DNA from: Takakia lepidozioides
Lineage: Eukaryota; Streptophyta; Takakiopsida; Takakiales; Takakiaceae
DNA length: 64,000 nucleotides
NCBI GenBank assembly: GCA_030704615.1
Contig: CM060732.1
Span: forward strand, 7,070,001-7,134,000
Reading direction: 5' to 3'
In this document: positions 44,341 to 56,512 of the stretch, in pieces
Layout: each line of letters opens with the position of its first letter
Position numbering within the stretch: the stretch's first letter is position 1
Position numbers and translations under genes: made by a program
The notes under the pieces: model-generated
What the model saw: the letters and a program-made list of their open reading frames with translations, nothing else
What the model was told of the DNA's origin: nothing
The model's database searches: none

Positions 44341-46790
44341 TCTCTCTGCAATCCTTGGCAGATTTGATTTTTTATTGATCCTTTACTACTCTGTAAACTT
44401 TTTTGTTTAGGGTTATAATGAGACATGCCTATTGTTTAAGGGTCCCTAATCAGGGTAAACATATGACAGTCTATGGCTCTGTAGTAGGCCCGTAGGCTAT
44501 GCAAGTGTCTACATATCACAACAGGCACGTATCTACCAATGGCAAGTTAAGAATATTTGGCAGTGTTTTTATTACACCCCTTTAACACCTGGAAAAATCT
44601 GATGTATATCACTATGGTGCAAACTCAAACAAACTTTTATGGACCTAATGTCCATGGTTTGATATCCCTAATCAGGGTTAATTGAACTACAAGGGATCAG
44701 ATGACGTAACCGCTTGATGTGGCAACTTCGTAAATACTGGTACAAGGAGTGTCGAGCAAATAGCTGGACAATCTAAGCGTAACCGAGATGCAATCCTGGC
44801 AGAGACGGGAATTGCCACCTTCTCCCTGCATACTCTGTTATGAGTGCTTCAATGTTGATTCCCGATTTGTGAATAATGTGAAGGAGGCTGCGAAGGTAGA
44901 GCTAATTTGCTACCTGCCCCATCAATTGTACCCAGAATTGGGGATTTCACATACAGGTGGCAGACCTTATATGAAAGGGTATATTGTTCAAGTATAGGCC
45001 AGTAGGACATGTGTTAACCGGTTACAGCAAACACGCGTCTACCGGTACAAGGTACGTAATAATGGAAATTCAGGCTATTCGTGCATACTATAATCACACG
45101 AAGAGGGCAGACCACTCCCTCCCGACTTACCTGTTTGAGCACTCGAATTTTCAAGTGCCTGGAAGGAGGGTGCGAAGGTATAGTAAAATTACTACCGGCC
45201 CCATCGTTGAGTCCAGTATTGTGAATTTTGCGTACAGGAAGCAGTGCCTGGAGATCAGCAGGTACATGCCCAGTATGGTTTTACAAGGGGAAGATCCTCT
45301 TTTCTATTCTGCTTGCATATCTATTTTGATGCTAGCTTTCGTGAAGATAAGGGCAGCCTTGGATTGTGCTTGGTAAAACCTACTTTACTGGTCTTACTGT
45401 GATTAAGGGATTTCGAGTAACAACCTCCTCCCTCAATAAGTGCTCTAAGTGGCTGGACTGGCAGTTGTTACGATGCTGACGGGGGATAGTCCAAATGATA
45501 CCATGTTCTCTCCAGGGAGTACTTTCCTCAATATGCATGGAGCAAGACCTGGAGATCACTTGAATTATGTATGGATTGACTCCATTAGGGAAGTTTTCTC
45601 CCTTCCGTATTTCATTACTTGCCAAGTATGTTGTTTTCACTCTTGAAGTAAGAGCAGCCTTGAAGTTTTGGGATAAAACCTATATCACTGGTTTTACAAT
45701 GATGAGGATATATGGAGAAGCCACATCCTCCCTCCGTAAGTACCCTAAGTGCAGGACGGGCAGATTTCATGATTGAGGCTTGGCCATAAGCAGCACTTTG
45801 TGCTTCTGGAAATACTGTCCTAGCTAAGGATATTTCAGGTGCAGCCCTAATCCCTGGTCCATTTTCTCTCCCACATCATATGGAGTTCTTGTTGTGGGAG
45901 GACAAGAGCAAAAACAGACCTGTATTGCCTGTAAGGGAAAGAGGAAAGACGGAGCTCGGTCTATACTGGCTCTTCATTCCGTGTGCTTACTAGTTTGCGT
46001 TCTGAAAACTGAGCTGGGACCTTTTTCAAGAAACAACATGTCACAGGCCCAGCTTCCCCAGACCTGCAAGGTAATCTATTCTTGATTATGTACATGGTGG
46101 AGTAATACCTGGTCTGGATTCTAAATTCAGTTTGGGTTCTTACTTGACCAAACCAGAAAACCAGATCTTGCTTGATCTCCAACCAGAAAACCCCTACATT
46201 GTTTGTAAATGTTCAGGGAAGACTATCTTCACCTTGTATGCTGCTTGGCATTAATCAGGATACTTAGCAGGTCTGGAAACATTTCCATGACAGTAAAGAC
46301 TTACGACACAGGCATGGTTATACTGCAGTTCATTCAAAAGATGGATAGTTTGTGGCCACAAGCAGAACAACTGCCATAAACCTTAAGGTCTTACTTCATT
46401 GCAATTGCTTTGAACTAATTATTACCCTGGAAATTTTGACTTATATCTTTCACGGTTGATACTAGTACTCTGGAATTTCTGCACTAAGAGGTTCAGGAAG
46501 TACATTCTTTAGAGTATCTGGAATGCTTTGAAAGACTGATAAGTGTCATGACAGATGCCACGAAGAGGGCAGGCCACTCCTTCCCGAATTACATGTTTGA
46601 ATACATGTTTGAATTTTGAAATAACATCTCTCCAGTGGGGCACTGTATTGCAGTGACTGGGTAAACCATTACCCTAGAGCTCCAGCAATGTTTAAAGATA
46701 CTCAGGGAGACCTGCTCTATTACCTAACATGGGTTGGAATATCTGGAGTTCTTTCATGGACAGGAAAACTTGATACAGCTACCACAACTG
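44341..46790. repeat. Region with diverged direct duplications, no gene
   Basis: Two related stretches, about 45341-45468 and 45642-45764, share GTAAGAGCAGCCTTG-like, TAAAACCTA..TCACTGGT and CCTCCCTCnnTAAGTnCCCTAAG blocks. A block CACGAAGAGGGCAG.CCACTCC occurs at about 45098 and 46559. Open frames here (for example 44984-45376) look accidental and match nothing I know. Confidence 0.45.
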
Positions 46791-46920
46791 ATCAACATCT
46801 ATAGCACGTATGGGACCTGTTAGTCACCTCGCACATCCTCACTAACCCACACACTAATTGTCTGTGGTGTTTTTTGGGACGGGTGCAGGTGAGGCTCCCA
46901 TTTGTCTGGTAACTCCTTAA
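46790..46920 (+). repeat. Isolated fragment of the repeat-family stem-loop block
   Basis: GTCACCTCGCACATCCTCAC ... TTTTTTGGGACGGGTGCAGG matches the stem-loop block of copies B and C. Its neighbours do not match, so it is a fragment or a diverged copy. Confidence 0.6.
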
Positions 46921-47937
46921 CTTCTTGAGCTTGTTCAGATGCTGCTCAAGTACTTTACAGTGAGGCAGCTACACTTGGAGCGTGGCTGGCCTCATTACCT
47001 ACAACAAGATGCTACTAAACACAGATGTATTTGTTTTTTTTTCTACCTTTAATCACAAGATAGAGGCTGGCTGTAGGCTGGCTGGTAGCTAAACTGTGGC
47101 CTATCTTTTAAAATGCACAGTCTAGCAAAGCAGTGATTGATCTTGAACTGGATTTTTGATATGGAGTTACATACTCCTCTGCCACTGAATGGTTACATCT
47201 CTATTACAAAAAGAGTAGGCTATATCTTATTCTACCCTCAGTGGTTCCTCAAAGACCCCACCACCCACCCCGTTTTCCACATAGGAGAAGTCTTTGCAAT
47301 GGTTGAAAGATACTTTGTATGGGTGAAGTAAGGGTATGACCGAGTTACTTCATGATTTTCACAGCATCCTTTTCAATTCACGAAAAACCTTTTTGCTGTG
47401 TTTGTTGTCGACAACAGATCTGTTTTGATGAGCTCCTTGTCAATATAGTTCTGTTGTGCCAATGCAGACCTGTGTTGATGTGCACTCCGTCAACACATAA
47501 TTGTTTTGACTTAGATGCTTTGGAAAGGATTGACCAGCATGCTTATTTGTTTGTCAAAGGATTCAGACAGAGAACATGCTGTATATTCACTCTTGTATCC
47601 TTGTCATACTAAATTGATATGATCACTTTACATGGAATGAGATTTCATGCTTTGGATTTGGAATCACTAAGGATACAAGGGCTTGGAGCTCCTTTACAGA
47701 GTGAATGGGCTGAATTAGTATTGTCAAATTCATTTCTGGTTTACTGGCTTTGAAGAGGTTAAACCTACAGGATACATGTTTATCAACTGTTTCAGACTCT
47801 GCCCATATACTGAAAGATTACTCTTACATTACAAAATCATTCCGATTGCATGAACTTAGAAATCTTGTGATGGTGCCTTGCTTAGCAAGGCTGTATTGTC
47901 AGTATCCTGTCTTGACAAGACAAGCTTTCTCCCTGTG

Positions 47938-48095
47938 TCCAATCAGGATGTGGAGAGAGAGGAAGAGAGGGAGAGAGAGGGAGTGTTGAGGAGAAAATAA
48001 AATAAAAATGAAGGTGGGCAGCAGCTGCTCAGGCACTCCCCCCCCACCCCTACCTTCTTTTTATTTTTTTCCCCTCGTCTTTCCCTCTGTAAACT
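47938..48095. repeat. GA/CT palindromic repeat
   Basis: AATCAGGATGTGGAGAGAG, GTTGAGGAGAAAATAAAATA, AAGGTGGGCAGCAGCTGCTC, a C run, CTACCTTCTTTTTATTTTTT and CCCTCTG. Same structure as the other units. Confidence 0.85.
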
Positions 48096-48308
48096 GGGTC
48101 TATGGAATTGTTATCCCAACTTCCATATTTTTTGTGCTTAAAACTTGGGTTGCAGGGAAATTGGATGAAATTCATCCTGATTTCATCCCCTTTACAAAAT
48201 GGAATCCATGTTTTTTCAGGTAAGCCTCTGTTTTTTCATTAATGCCTACGATTTTTCATCCTAATCTACCCGGATTTAATCGACAGATACTTTATAAGCT
48301 TGGTATAA

Positions 48309-48715
48309 GTGCCTGATCTTTTTCATCCACCTCGGAGGAAAAACGGAGTCTGTCCGTCGGGTTCAAGAAAGTTGTGGATGAGTATGAGTGCCCGATTTTT
48401 TCATTTACCCTGGATAGGAAACGAACTCTGTCCATCGGGTTCGAGGCAGCTGTGGATGATTATAAAGTGCCCGGTTTTTTTCATCCACCCTGGATAGGAA
48501 ATGGACTCTGTCCGTCGGGTTCAAGGCAGATATGGATGACTGTGAGTGCCCGATTTTTTTCATCTACCCTGGATGGGATACGGACTCCGTCCGTCGGGTT
48601 CAAGGCAGCGGCGAATGATTGTGAATACCCGATTTTTTCATCTACCCTGGATGGGAAACGGACCACGTCCGTCGGGTTCAAGGCAATGATGGATGTTTTT
48701 CATCCAATAAATGGA
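48309..48715 (+). repeat. 79-bp tandem repeat, about five units
   Basis: TTTTTCATC(C/T)ACCCTGGAT starts recur at about 48316, 48395, 48476, 48553 and 48632 (period 77-81 bp). Each is followed by GGAAACGGACTC.GTCCGTCGGG and TTCAAGGCAG. The units differ by several substitutions. Confidence 0.85.
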
Positions 48716-51175
48716 TGAATGACGAAGCGTGACAGGGTTAAGGCCCTGAGCAACCTAGTTTCTTCCTTTTGCGCGGCAGGAATGCGCGCGATGGTGTCAT
48801 AGAGGTGGTGATGGTGCTCGTGCTGCAGATGTCGTGAGCTGCCAATCCCTGGAGTGTTTAAGGCTCTTGTGAACGCCGCCTCTGCGGGTTCTTTAAGGCA
48901 ATGGCGGTGGTTTAGAGATGAGGGAAGATTCACTGCCTCTTCTGTCTGATTTTTTGCTGCACAGGGGAACATAGGCAGTGATGGCTGAGGTATCGCCTGC
49001 CTTGTTGTGGAGTTTCCCTAGGAGCCCTCCCCTGGATCATTGATGAATGGCGACGCCTTTGTGTAATCCAAGGAAGTCTCTGTTCCCTATATAAACCCTA
49101 CCTTGTGTGACAAAGCTCTCTTTTCTTGCTCATTTGACAAAGCTCTGCTTTGGTTAAGGTATCTGTGTTGTGGTGCTGGTGGAGGCCTATCTGCACGGCT
49201 GGGTTTGTGGAGCAATGGCCACCATCCCCCAAACAGTTAAAAAGGTTCTCTTTTCTGTTTGTATTGCTTCCCTGCGATTGCTGGTGTTCTCTGTACTTAG
49301 TTTCATGTGTATTTGACCTCGATAGCAAGTGTGGAAGCCTGCCATTCACCTCGTGCATCATCACTAACTCACAACTCGTTGTGGTTGTTTTTGGGACGGG
49401 CACATGTGAGGGCTTCCACTTAATATGTTGAATGCTAGGTGCTGCAGGATGCCAAATGGGTTGCAGAGCTATGGAGGTGGTTGTTGGCCATGGATTCATC
49501 TTAAAATGTTGAAAAACTAAACTACTCTATGGTTTTGCTTGATCCTACCTCCTTTGTTTTATCTTTGAAGAACAATATGGTGCTATTTATGGTGGGTAGT
49601 TTCTTCCAAGCAAATGGAAGGCCCCTGTTTTGCTGCAACAGCCGAGCCTATGGTGGTTTCTGTATAACACACATCTGATTTTTGGGCCTTAGTGTACTTT
49701 GCCTCTGTTTCCGGCCACTCGGCTGCCAATGTAAAAGGGCAATGACATTTCTGATCACTGGTTTTTGAAGCTACCAGGGAGTTTAAAAATGACTTCTCCC
49801 CTGGCATGGTGTAGAAACATGGTCAGATTGGATGTAAATGTGGGGTCTTGGCAGTGTCGTGTGTTGTCATGAACTATTTTTGCAGTGTCATGTGTTTGCT
49901 TTGCTGGGTCATAAACCTTGATTTTCAGCTGCAGCAATGTTTAATGGTGGTGGGGCAACCTGGAGATGGTTAACCAGGGCTGTCCTCTGCCCTTTTACAG
50001 GCTGTTAGCATAGTGTTTTGCCAAACCATGGCCTTGCAATGCAGCTTATAGTGTAGAGGTGATTTGGAATGATAAGGTACCAATACTGGGCCTTTGTTCC
50101 AGGCTATTCTATGGACCAGTTTAAACAGATACTAGCATGAAGGATTATTTAAATCTGAGGTACCCAAGTGTTGTATGTGTTTAGATCGAAGATACCCATG
50201 TGAACAAAGAGAGAGAGAAAGAAGACTCCGGCCGAGGTGTAACTAAGAGCCATTTCGCCTTTCGGCTACTGCCCCCTGTCAGGGGTGGGCCCTATATGGC
50301 TTTGAACATCTGGATTCCAGCCCTGGAAATGACCTGCCAATGGGATTTCTTTCCTATAAAAGGGCAGTCAGCACCGATTGTTGACACTTTGATTCCAGCC
50401 TGTTGTTGCTATGATTTAAACCCAAATACCAACATGATGCCCATGAGGTATGATTATGAACATTTGGATTCCAGCCTTGGATTTTAACATATGGGCACCA
50501 ACCAAACTTGTTATGAGCCTATGGGCACCAACGGGGCACCAACATGGTACCCATGTGGTGTGATTCTGAACATCTGAATTTGGTGTGATTATGAACAAAT
50601 GGCACTTAGCTTCCAACCTGTTGACACTCTGATTCTAGGCTGTTTGTGCTTTGTTTTAAACCAAATACCAACATGATACCCATGTGGTGTGATTCTGAAC
50701 ATCTGGATTCCAGCCTGTCGACACTAACCTTGATATGACCTGCAACTCAGTGAGGTACAGTACCCTAATGTGGGTTCCAGCCAGTGTATGATCTACAACA
50801 CAATGGAGACAGAGTGTGGCTAACATGTAACACAATGATGTACAATGTTGCCTATAAACACTTTTTTAAATTGAATGAAGGGAAGGTGTGGCTATGCGCC
50901 CACCATCCCACCCATACCTCTGATGCTAATCATGATTCTTGCTGATGCTGAATCATTATCTTAACCTAGTCTTTGGTTTTTATAAATTACTGACATGGAC
51001 ACATTATAATGCATGAAGGTAATTCTGGTTGTTCCAGCTTGGTGTTGATGGATGGTGTCATTGAAAAATGGCTGATATGTCTCTTTATTTTTCTGACAAA
51101 GACCCTAGTGGTCTTGTCCTTGTCTTGACATGACAAAAGTATCTTCCCTCGTCTCTCCCCCTCTCTCCCTCTGTC
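48716..51175 (+). repeat. Non-coding repeat family, copy C body
   Basis: The most complete copy. A TATA-bearing block comes first (48730-49110; CCCTATATAAACCCTACC). The stem-loop block follows (about 49310-49420), then a long non-coding interior with CTGGATTCCAGCC-type internal repeats at 50280-50720. It closes with GACCCTAGTGGTCTTGTCC and CTTGACATGACAAAAGTATC directly before the next palindrome. No protein domain is seen, so it would depend on another element for mobility. Confidence 0.65.
49088..49095 (+). promoter_or_regulatory. TATA box of repeat copy C
   Basis: TATATAAA in CCCTATATAAACCCTACC. It is conserved in position with copy B at 31463, which suggests a family promoter rather than chance. 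Confidence 0.5.
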
Positions 51176-51640
51176 CTATCAGGATGTGGAGAGTGGAGAG
51201 ACAGGGAGAGAGAGGGAGTGTTGAGGGGAAAAAAAAAGTGGTGGGGGGGGGGGGTGGGGGTGCAACAGTTGCTCAGACACTCCCCCCCACCTTATTTTTT
51301 ATCTTATTTTCCTCTACACTCCCTCTCCCTCCCTCTGTCCCTCTAGTCCCTCTCTCTCTCCCCCCCTCTCCTCTCCTTTGTGCTGCTAAAAAAAAAACAA
51401 AACCAGAAGGTCGGGGGGGGGGGGGGGACTCTGCAGCAGCAGACCCTGCAGTTCCCACCCACCCCCCTCCCCTCTCCCCAACCTTTTGATTTTTTATTTC
51501 CATCAGGATGTGGAGAGAGATGGAGAGAAGGAGAGAGGGACTGTTGAGGAAAAAATACATAAAAAAGAAGGTGGGGGGGGCGGGGGGGGCGACTAAGCAG
51601 CAGCAGCTCTCTCTCTCCCTCTCTCTCCCTCTCTTTGATC
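51176..51640. repeat. GA/CT palindromic repeats (three units)
   Basis: Units at about 51176-51350, 51370-51510 (variant with CTGCAGCAGCAGACCCTGCA centre) and 51505-51640 (incomplete). All have G-run and C-run arms, and the CCATCAGGATGTGGAGAG linker lies between units. Confidence 0.82.
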
Positions 51641-51999
51641 TTGATGCTGCAAGTTATTACCATTTTCTTTCTTTCTAAGAAAAATGATATATCCTTTGTT
51701 TAAACTTGACAATGCAGATTACCGCATTTCTTATCTCTAAGAAAGGTAATGATAGCTTTATTCCTCTAAATAACCAGCTGCACACTTTTCCTGGTGCTGA
51801 GAATTATTGAACTGGCATTGAGGCATTGGCTATATATATTTTTATATATATAGTTAGATTGGTGTCTAGTTCTGTAAAGATCCATGTTTTTTATTCAACG
51901 GAAGTTTGAGAGCATAATTTACCTATGCGAACTTATAGATTGATGTCCATTGCCATAATATTTATGGTAACATACCCTTTGGTGGCTTCAGGTTTTCAC

Positions 52000-52487
52000 C
52001 AGTGTTGGACTGGTATCAAGTTTTTTACATACCAGTCTGGTCCTGGTACCAGGTGTATCACAAAGTTTTCATACCAGTTTGGTCTATATAATGGTGGATG
52101 TATATTTGTCCAAATACTGGTATGAGTATGAGTATCATGACCACAATACCAGCTGGTATGGGGTATCAACTCTGGTATCATCCTTTATGTGTATTGTATT
52201 TATATTCACTTGATATTTGCTATTTGATAAACTTGTAATTCAGGATGGCTTTAGAAGTAAATATACATAAATACAAATGTATAGGCAAATGTACACATAA
52301 ATTAATATGGTACACATACCAGAGTAAATGAGGTAGACTACGGGGGAGTACTGGTATTGTGGCTGGTATGAAAAAACTGATACCAGCCTGGTCTGGTATA
52401 TGACCAAGTATTCTCCCAAACGATACCAGAGTGGTCTGGTATCTAATACCAGTGCATATACCAGTACTTTATACCAGTCCAACACTG
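52000..52487. mobile_element. hAT-type MITE, 488 bp
   Basis: Perfect 17-bp inverted ends CAGTGTTGGACTGGTAT and ATACCAGTCCAACACTG. They are flanked by GTTTTCAC (51992-51999) and GTTTTGAC (52488-52495), an 8-bp target duplication with one mismatch, the size expected for hAT elements. The interior is full of TACCAG/CTGGTA subterminal motifs and has no transposase. Confidence 0.88.
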
Positions 52488-52624
52488 GTTTTGACCCTTG
52501 GATGTGCTTTGTTACATTCACGACAGACCATCTACAGACTAAACTACCCTGCAGGTCATAATGTAGATCGGGAATACTCTACCATCAATATATAAAGGAA
52601 GCCAGTTTGTTTGTATTGTTTGTT

Positions 52625-53160
52625 TTGTAGCGTTGAGATGTCCCAAACCGCAAGGCCCCAGCCCTGGTGCTTGGTACCGTTGGAAAGCCCTCGATGAGGA
52701 GGGGTGCACCGGCTTGGTCTCATGATTTTTGGACCTGCTGTGTCGGAGATGTCGAATTTCAAGTACTATTGGTTGAGGGAAATTCGCGAAAAATAGCAAA
52801 GTGGGCTTTCCTGGGACAATGATTGGAGCCTCGACGGGAGATATCGATATATGAAGCGAGACGTTTGTTTTGTTTTGTTTTGTGTGTTTGTAGCGTCATT
52901 GAGATCTCCCAAACCGCGTGGCCCAGCCCCGGTGCTTGGTGCCGTTGGAAAGCCCTCGATGAGGAGGGGTGCACCGGCTTAGTCTCATAATTTTTGGGAG
53001 ATGTCGAATTCCAAGTACTTTTGGCCGTTGGAAATTCGGGAAAAATAGCAAAGTGGGCTATCCTGGAGCAATGATTGGCCCTTCATGTGGCAGATTTGGA
53101 ATTTCAAGTACTTTTGGTCGCTGGAAATTCGCGAAAAATAGCAAAGTGGATATATCAATA
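52625..53160. repeat. Direct repeat of ~260 bp, two to three units
   Basis: The block CGTTGGAAAGCCCTCGATGA, GGAGGGGTGCACCGGCTT and AATAGCAAAGTGGGC occurs at 52678 onward and again at 52944 onward. A third partial unit (CAAGTACTTTTGG, GCGAAAAATAGCAAAGTGGA) follows at 53100. Confidence 0.8.
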
Positions 53161-53209
53161 GATTAAGCCTCGACAGGGGAGATTGCAAAAATAGCAAAGT
53201 GGGCCTTGT

Positions 53210-53830
53210 TGGAACAACGACGGTGGAGATCTCTCTGCAAACCGCAGGGTCTAGATGCATAGGGGATTGCACTTGGACTTAGATGACATTGGACACTGGA
53301 GGTCGCACTTGGGCCTCTACATGGGAGAAGCACTTGGATACATAGGAAATTCCACTTGGGCTTAGATTTCAATTCTTCACACATGGGCCAATAGCACATG
53401 ATACCCTAGATCTCCCAAACATGAGGGTCTTTGGATAGATAGGGGATTGCACTTGGACATAGATGACACTTGACACTTGGGCCAACGGCACATGCTCTCC
53501 TAGAGGTCGCATTTGGGCCTCAACATAGGAGACGCACTTGGATACATAGGGTATAGATTTGGATTTAGATGACACTGGACACTTGGGCCAATGGCATAGG
53601 CTACCCTAGGGGTCGCATTTGGGCCTCGACATAGGAGACGCACTTGAATACATAGGAAATTGCACTTGGTCTTACATTTCAATTCTTCACACATGTGCCA
53701 AAGGTACAGGCTAACGTAGAGGTTGCACTTGGGCTTCGACATAGGAGACGCATTGGGATACATAAAATATCTTACACTTGCGCTTAGATGACACTGGACA
53801 CTTGGGCCAACGGCACAGACTACCCTAGTC
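53210..53830. repeat. Degenerate tandem repeats, GCACTTGG type
   Basis: Blocks of GCACTTGGAC.TAGATGACA, CTGGACACTTGGGCCAA.GGC, ACCCTAGAGGTCGCA.TTGGG and ACATAGGAGACGCACTTG recur four to five times at irregular spacing of about 90-180 bp. The frames through it look accidental. Confidence 0.75.
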
Positions 53831-55440
53831 TTAGTGACACCTCAAAGTATGTAGCGCTCCTTGCCATGATGGCATATATGGCTAAACTTTGGGTCGAAGG
53901 GTTCCTTGTAGGACCAAACTGTTTCTGGACATAGAATGGTGATACGTTACCATACTGATTTGTCAAAGTCCTTTTGGCCCTTGCAAAGTTTGTAACACGT
54001 CTTTTCATGATTATGTACGAGGCAGTTACTGGGATGGTTGTTTTTCCTGGAAGACCAAGGGTTTTCTGACAAGGTAGGCCTCCATAAGTTGCGCGCGTAA
54101 TACCAGGGACGAGAAGCCCAAGCGTGAATGAGTTTGTGATGGTGCAGACTTCAGGGATTTGAATGGGTGTTCTCTGTTTCTTTTTCCCTAGGTTGCATCT
54201 ACCCCTGCAAAATGAAGAACTTCCTTTCTGGGAAATGAACACTCAACTTGCGTTTACGGACAAGAAGGTCCATACCAGTGTTGGGCGGTTCTTGCATTTG
54301 TGAAGGAACCTTCGGTTCTGGTTCCAAAATTATTTCAAGAGACGGTTCCGGATCCGGTTCCGGTTTTTTTTATTGAGCCGGTTCCGGATCCAACTTGTAA
54401 ACATGGGGGCGGTTCCGGTTACCGGTTAGTTGCTGATAAAAACCATCGGTTCCGGTTAGGTTCCGGTTCTATTTTAAAAATATATTTGTTTAATTTAATT
54501 AGATTTAAAATATTTTATCAGTCCGGTAGATTAAATAGCAGTGTATTCACATATTTGAACTAAAATCCAACGATTTTGTTAGTTTTCACTAACACAAAAA
54601 AACAAACAAAAATACTCTAAATAAACTGGTAGAAGAAAATGGGTAAAATTTTATGGGTTGAAAGTACTATTCAGCTACCTGGCAAGTATTGGCATCTTCA
54701 AACATTTTATTAATGAACTTAGCCAGGATATCATGGAGCTGGAGATTGAACCCAAGATCTCATGGTGCTGAAGCATTGAACATAGAATCTCATGGCCTTC
54801 AAGCATTGAACCCAGGATCTCAGGAGCTTAAGAGCATTAAATAAGTTTTTCCCTGGGCCCACCAGCCCCCCCAAGGGGTCAAGAACCAAGAACCAGACTT
54901 AGAAGCGCTTTGGTAGGTACTAGAGACATTTAGGGCTACAGCCCACGGGTGGACCGGAACCGGAACCGCTTTGGAGCTGGAACCGCCAGTTCCCACACAT
55001 GTGGTCGTAGCTGGAACCACCGGTTCCGGTTCCCACACAATCCCCAATGAGCGGTTCCGGTTCCGGTTCTGCACAGGCGGGTCCGGTTCCGGTCCGGTTC
55101 CACATAACCGGAACCGGCGGTTACCCGGGCCCAGGCGGGTAACCGCCCAACACTGGTCCATACCTTTGTCGCAACCTGGTTGGGCGTGAAGATCATCCCT
55201 ATACCGCAGGTGACTTGGCACTGACAGGTTACAAGGTCTAGAATCAGGATCTTGTTTGTTGGGCGTGTTGAATGAAGATTTCCCTTATGCACACTTGCCT
55301 GGTTTTTTGTCCATGCAAGACGTGTAACACATCACCTGATGATGATGTATGAGGCAGCTTATGGGGGCGGCCGATTCTCTTGAGAGATTGAGAAGTTTCT
55401 GACATTCATGCCTATGCACTGTCAAAAGTAAGGGGCTTAT
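53820..55440 (-). pseudogene. Decayed Cys/His-rich coding sequence, split by a MITE
   Basis: On both sides of the hAT element the minus strand gives short related Cys/His blocks: CLVHNHEKTCYKLC (about 54000) and CLIHHHQVMCYTSC (about 55320). Short fragments (HAQPGCDKGMD | LLVRKRKLSVHFPE) appear to join across the insertion site. Stops and frame changes are frequent. It may be a zinc-binding repeat protein, but I do not recognise the family. Confidence 0.3.
54276..55155. mobile_element. hAT-type MITE, 880 bp, rich in GGTTCC repeats
   Basis: Perfect 15-bp inverted ends CAGTGTTGGGCGGTT and AACCGCCCAACACTG, and a perfect 8-bp target duplication GTCCATAC (54268-54275 and 55156-55163). The subterminal regions hold many GGTTCCGGTTCCGG hexamer repeats on one side and their complements on the other, so the element could fold back. 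No transposase frame was found. Its first nine bases (CAGTGTTGG) equal those of the 488-bp MITE. Confidence 0.93.
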
Positions 55441-55517
55441 AGGATAGTGCAATTCTGCAGGAGCACTTCCCTCTTATGCGGAAGTACTTCTTTCCTACAT
55501 TCTCCCTCTTCTCGTCT

Positions 55518-56512
55518 TCATTTTGTTGCGTTCTTGTTTTGGCAATCGCTTGCCTTGCTTAGCGTAGTGTGCGCACTTTGGTGGCTGCTATCTGACTCAG
55601 AACAACGATGTCGCAGGCTGCAAACCTCCCGCAAGTTTTTAAGGTTCGATGAACTACTACCTTGCTGAGGTTTTGGTTCTAAGGAACTTGGAAAAATATT
55701 GCATGAAACATAGTACTGGTGGTTGCTTTGGAGCCCTAGGACCTGCTTGAGGTGAACATCCATGGATGTGGTTCTGGCTACCAGAGTTATGGACTCTGTT
55801 GACACGGTGTCCGCAAGCGCCTGGTTTATATTGGCAACGCGTAGTCGATTGAGTATTTCCTTGGCAGGCGGGGCCGATCCGTTCAAACTATGCGTGTGTG
55901 GTTCAAACTTGATAAGTCGGTCGAGGACCCGGATATGGGGCTTATTGCACCATTGAGTGTAGATGCTCGGGTTTTTGCACATAAGTAAGGCCATGCCAGA
56001 GTGCCTGCTCTTCTGCGTAGGCGCAATTTTACTGAAATGAACTTGTATCAGGTTGTCTTTGCCAAAGATGACCCGGAGTGTTGCTTCTGTGTCAATCTGT
56101 GAGTGCAAAGGGTTGAGACCCTTTACAACCAAAGTGAGCGCGTCTCGCTCAGCGACAATTTCCTGTGGGGTAGCAGATACCCAGTCATACTGGTTTGACG
56201 AGTTTGGAGTTGCGGCTTGATCAGTGTGTGCTCAACGCGGATTCCCTGCAGAAGCATCCGTTGTTTAGTGTCCTCAGAAGCCAAGTATATGAAGCAGTAT
56301 TTAGAATCGGGACCAGTTTTATGCATATGTAAGATTTCGAACTCGTCTCCATGCAGGTATGTTTCCATGATCACGTGCATCAGTAATTTGTATCCGATTG
56401 TGCCTTGCAGAGACTCGCTGCCAACGTACAGGGAAAGGTAGTCGGAGGAGGCAGGTAAGTTGTAGGCCTCCTCCACTTTCCCCTGCATGGGAATTCCCGA
56501 GGCCATCTCCAT
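55518..56512 (-). pseudogene. Unrecognised two-part ORF, RRM-like segment
   Basis: Two overlapping minus-strand frames (56512-56123, then 56132-55518) read as one protein with a shift near 56130. The first has YLSLYVGSESLQGTIGYKLL and YCFIYLASEDTKQRMLLQGI. The second has TLRVIFGKDNLIQVHFSKIA and GMALLMCKNPSIYTQW. The pattern of beta strands with a late aromatic/hydrophobic strand suggests two RRM-like folds, as in some retroelement ORF1 or gag proteins. The C terminus is serine-rich. I assign no function. Confidence 0.4.

Noticed and set aside
44984-45376. 130-residue plus-strand frame
   Set aside because: It overlaps diverged direct duplications, resembles no known protein and has no supporting context.
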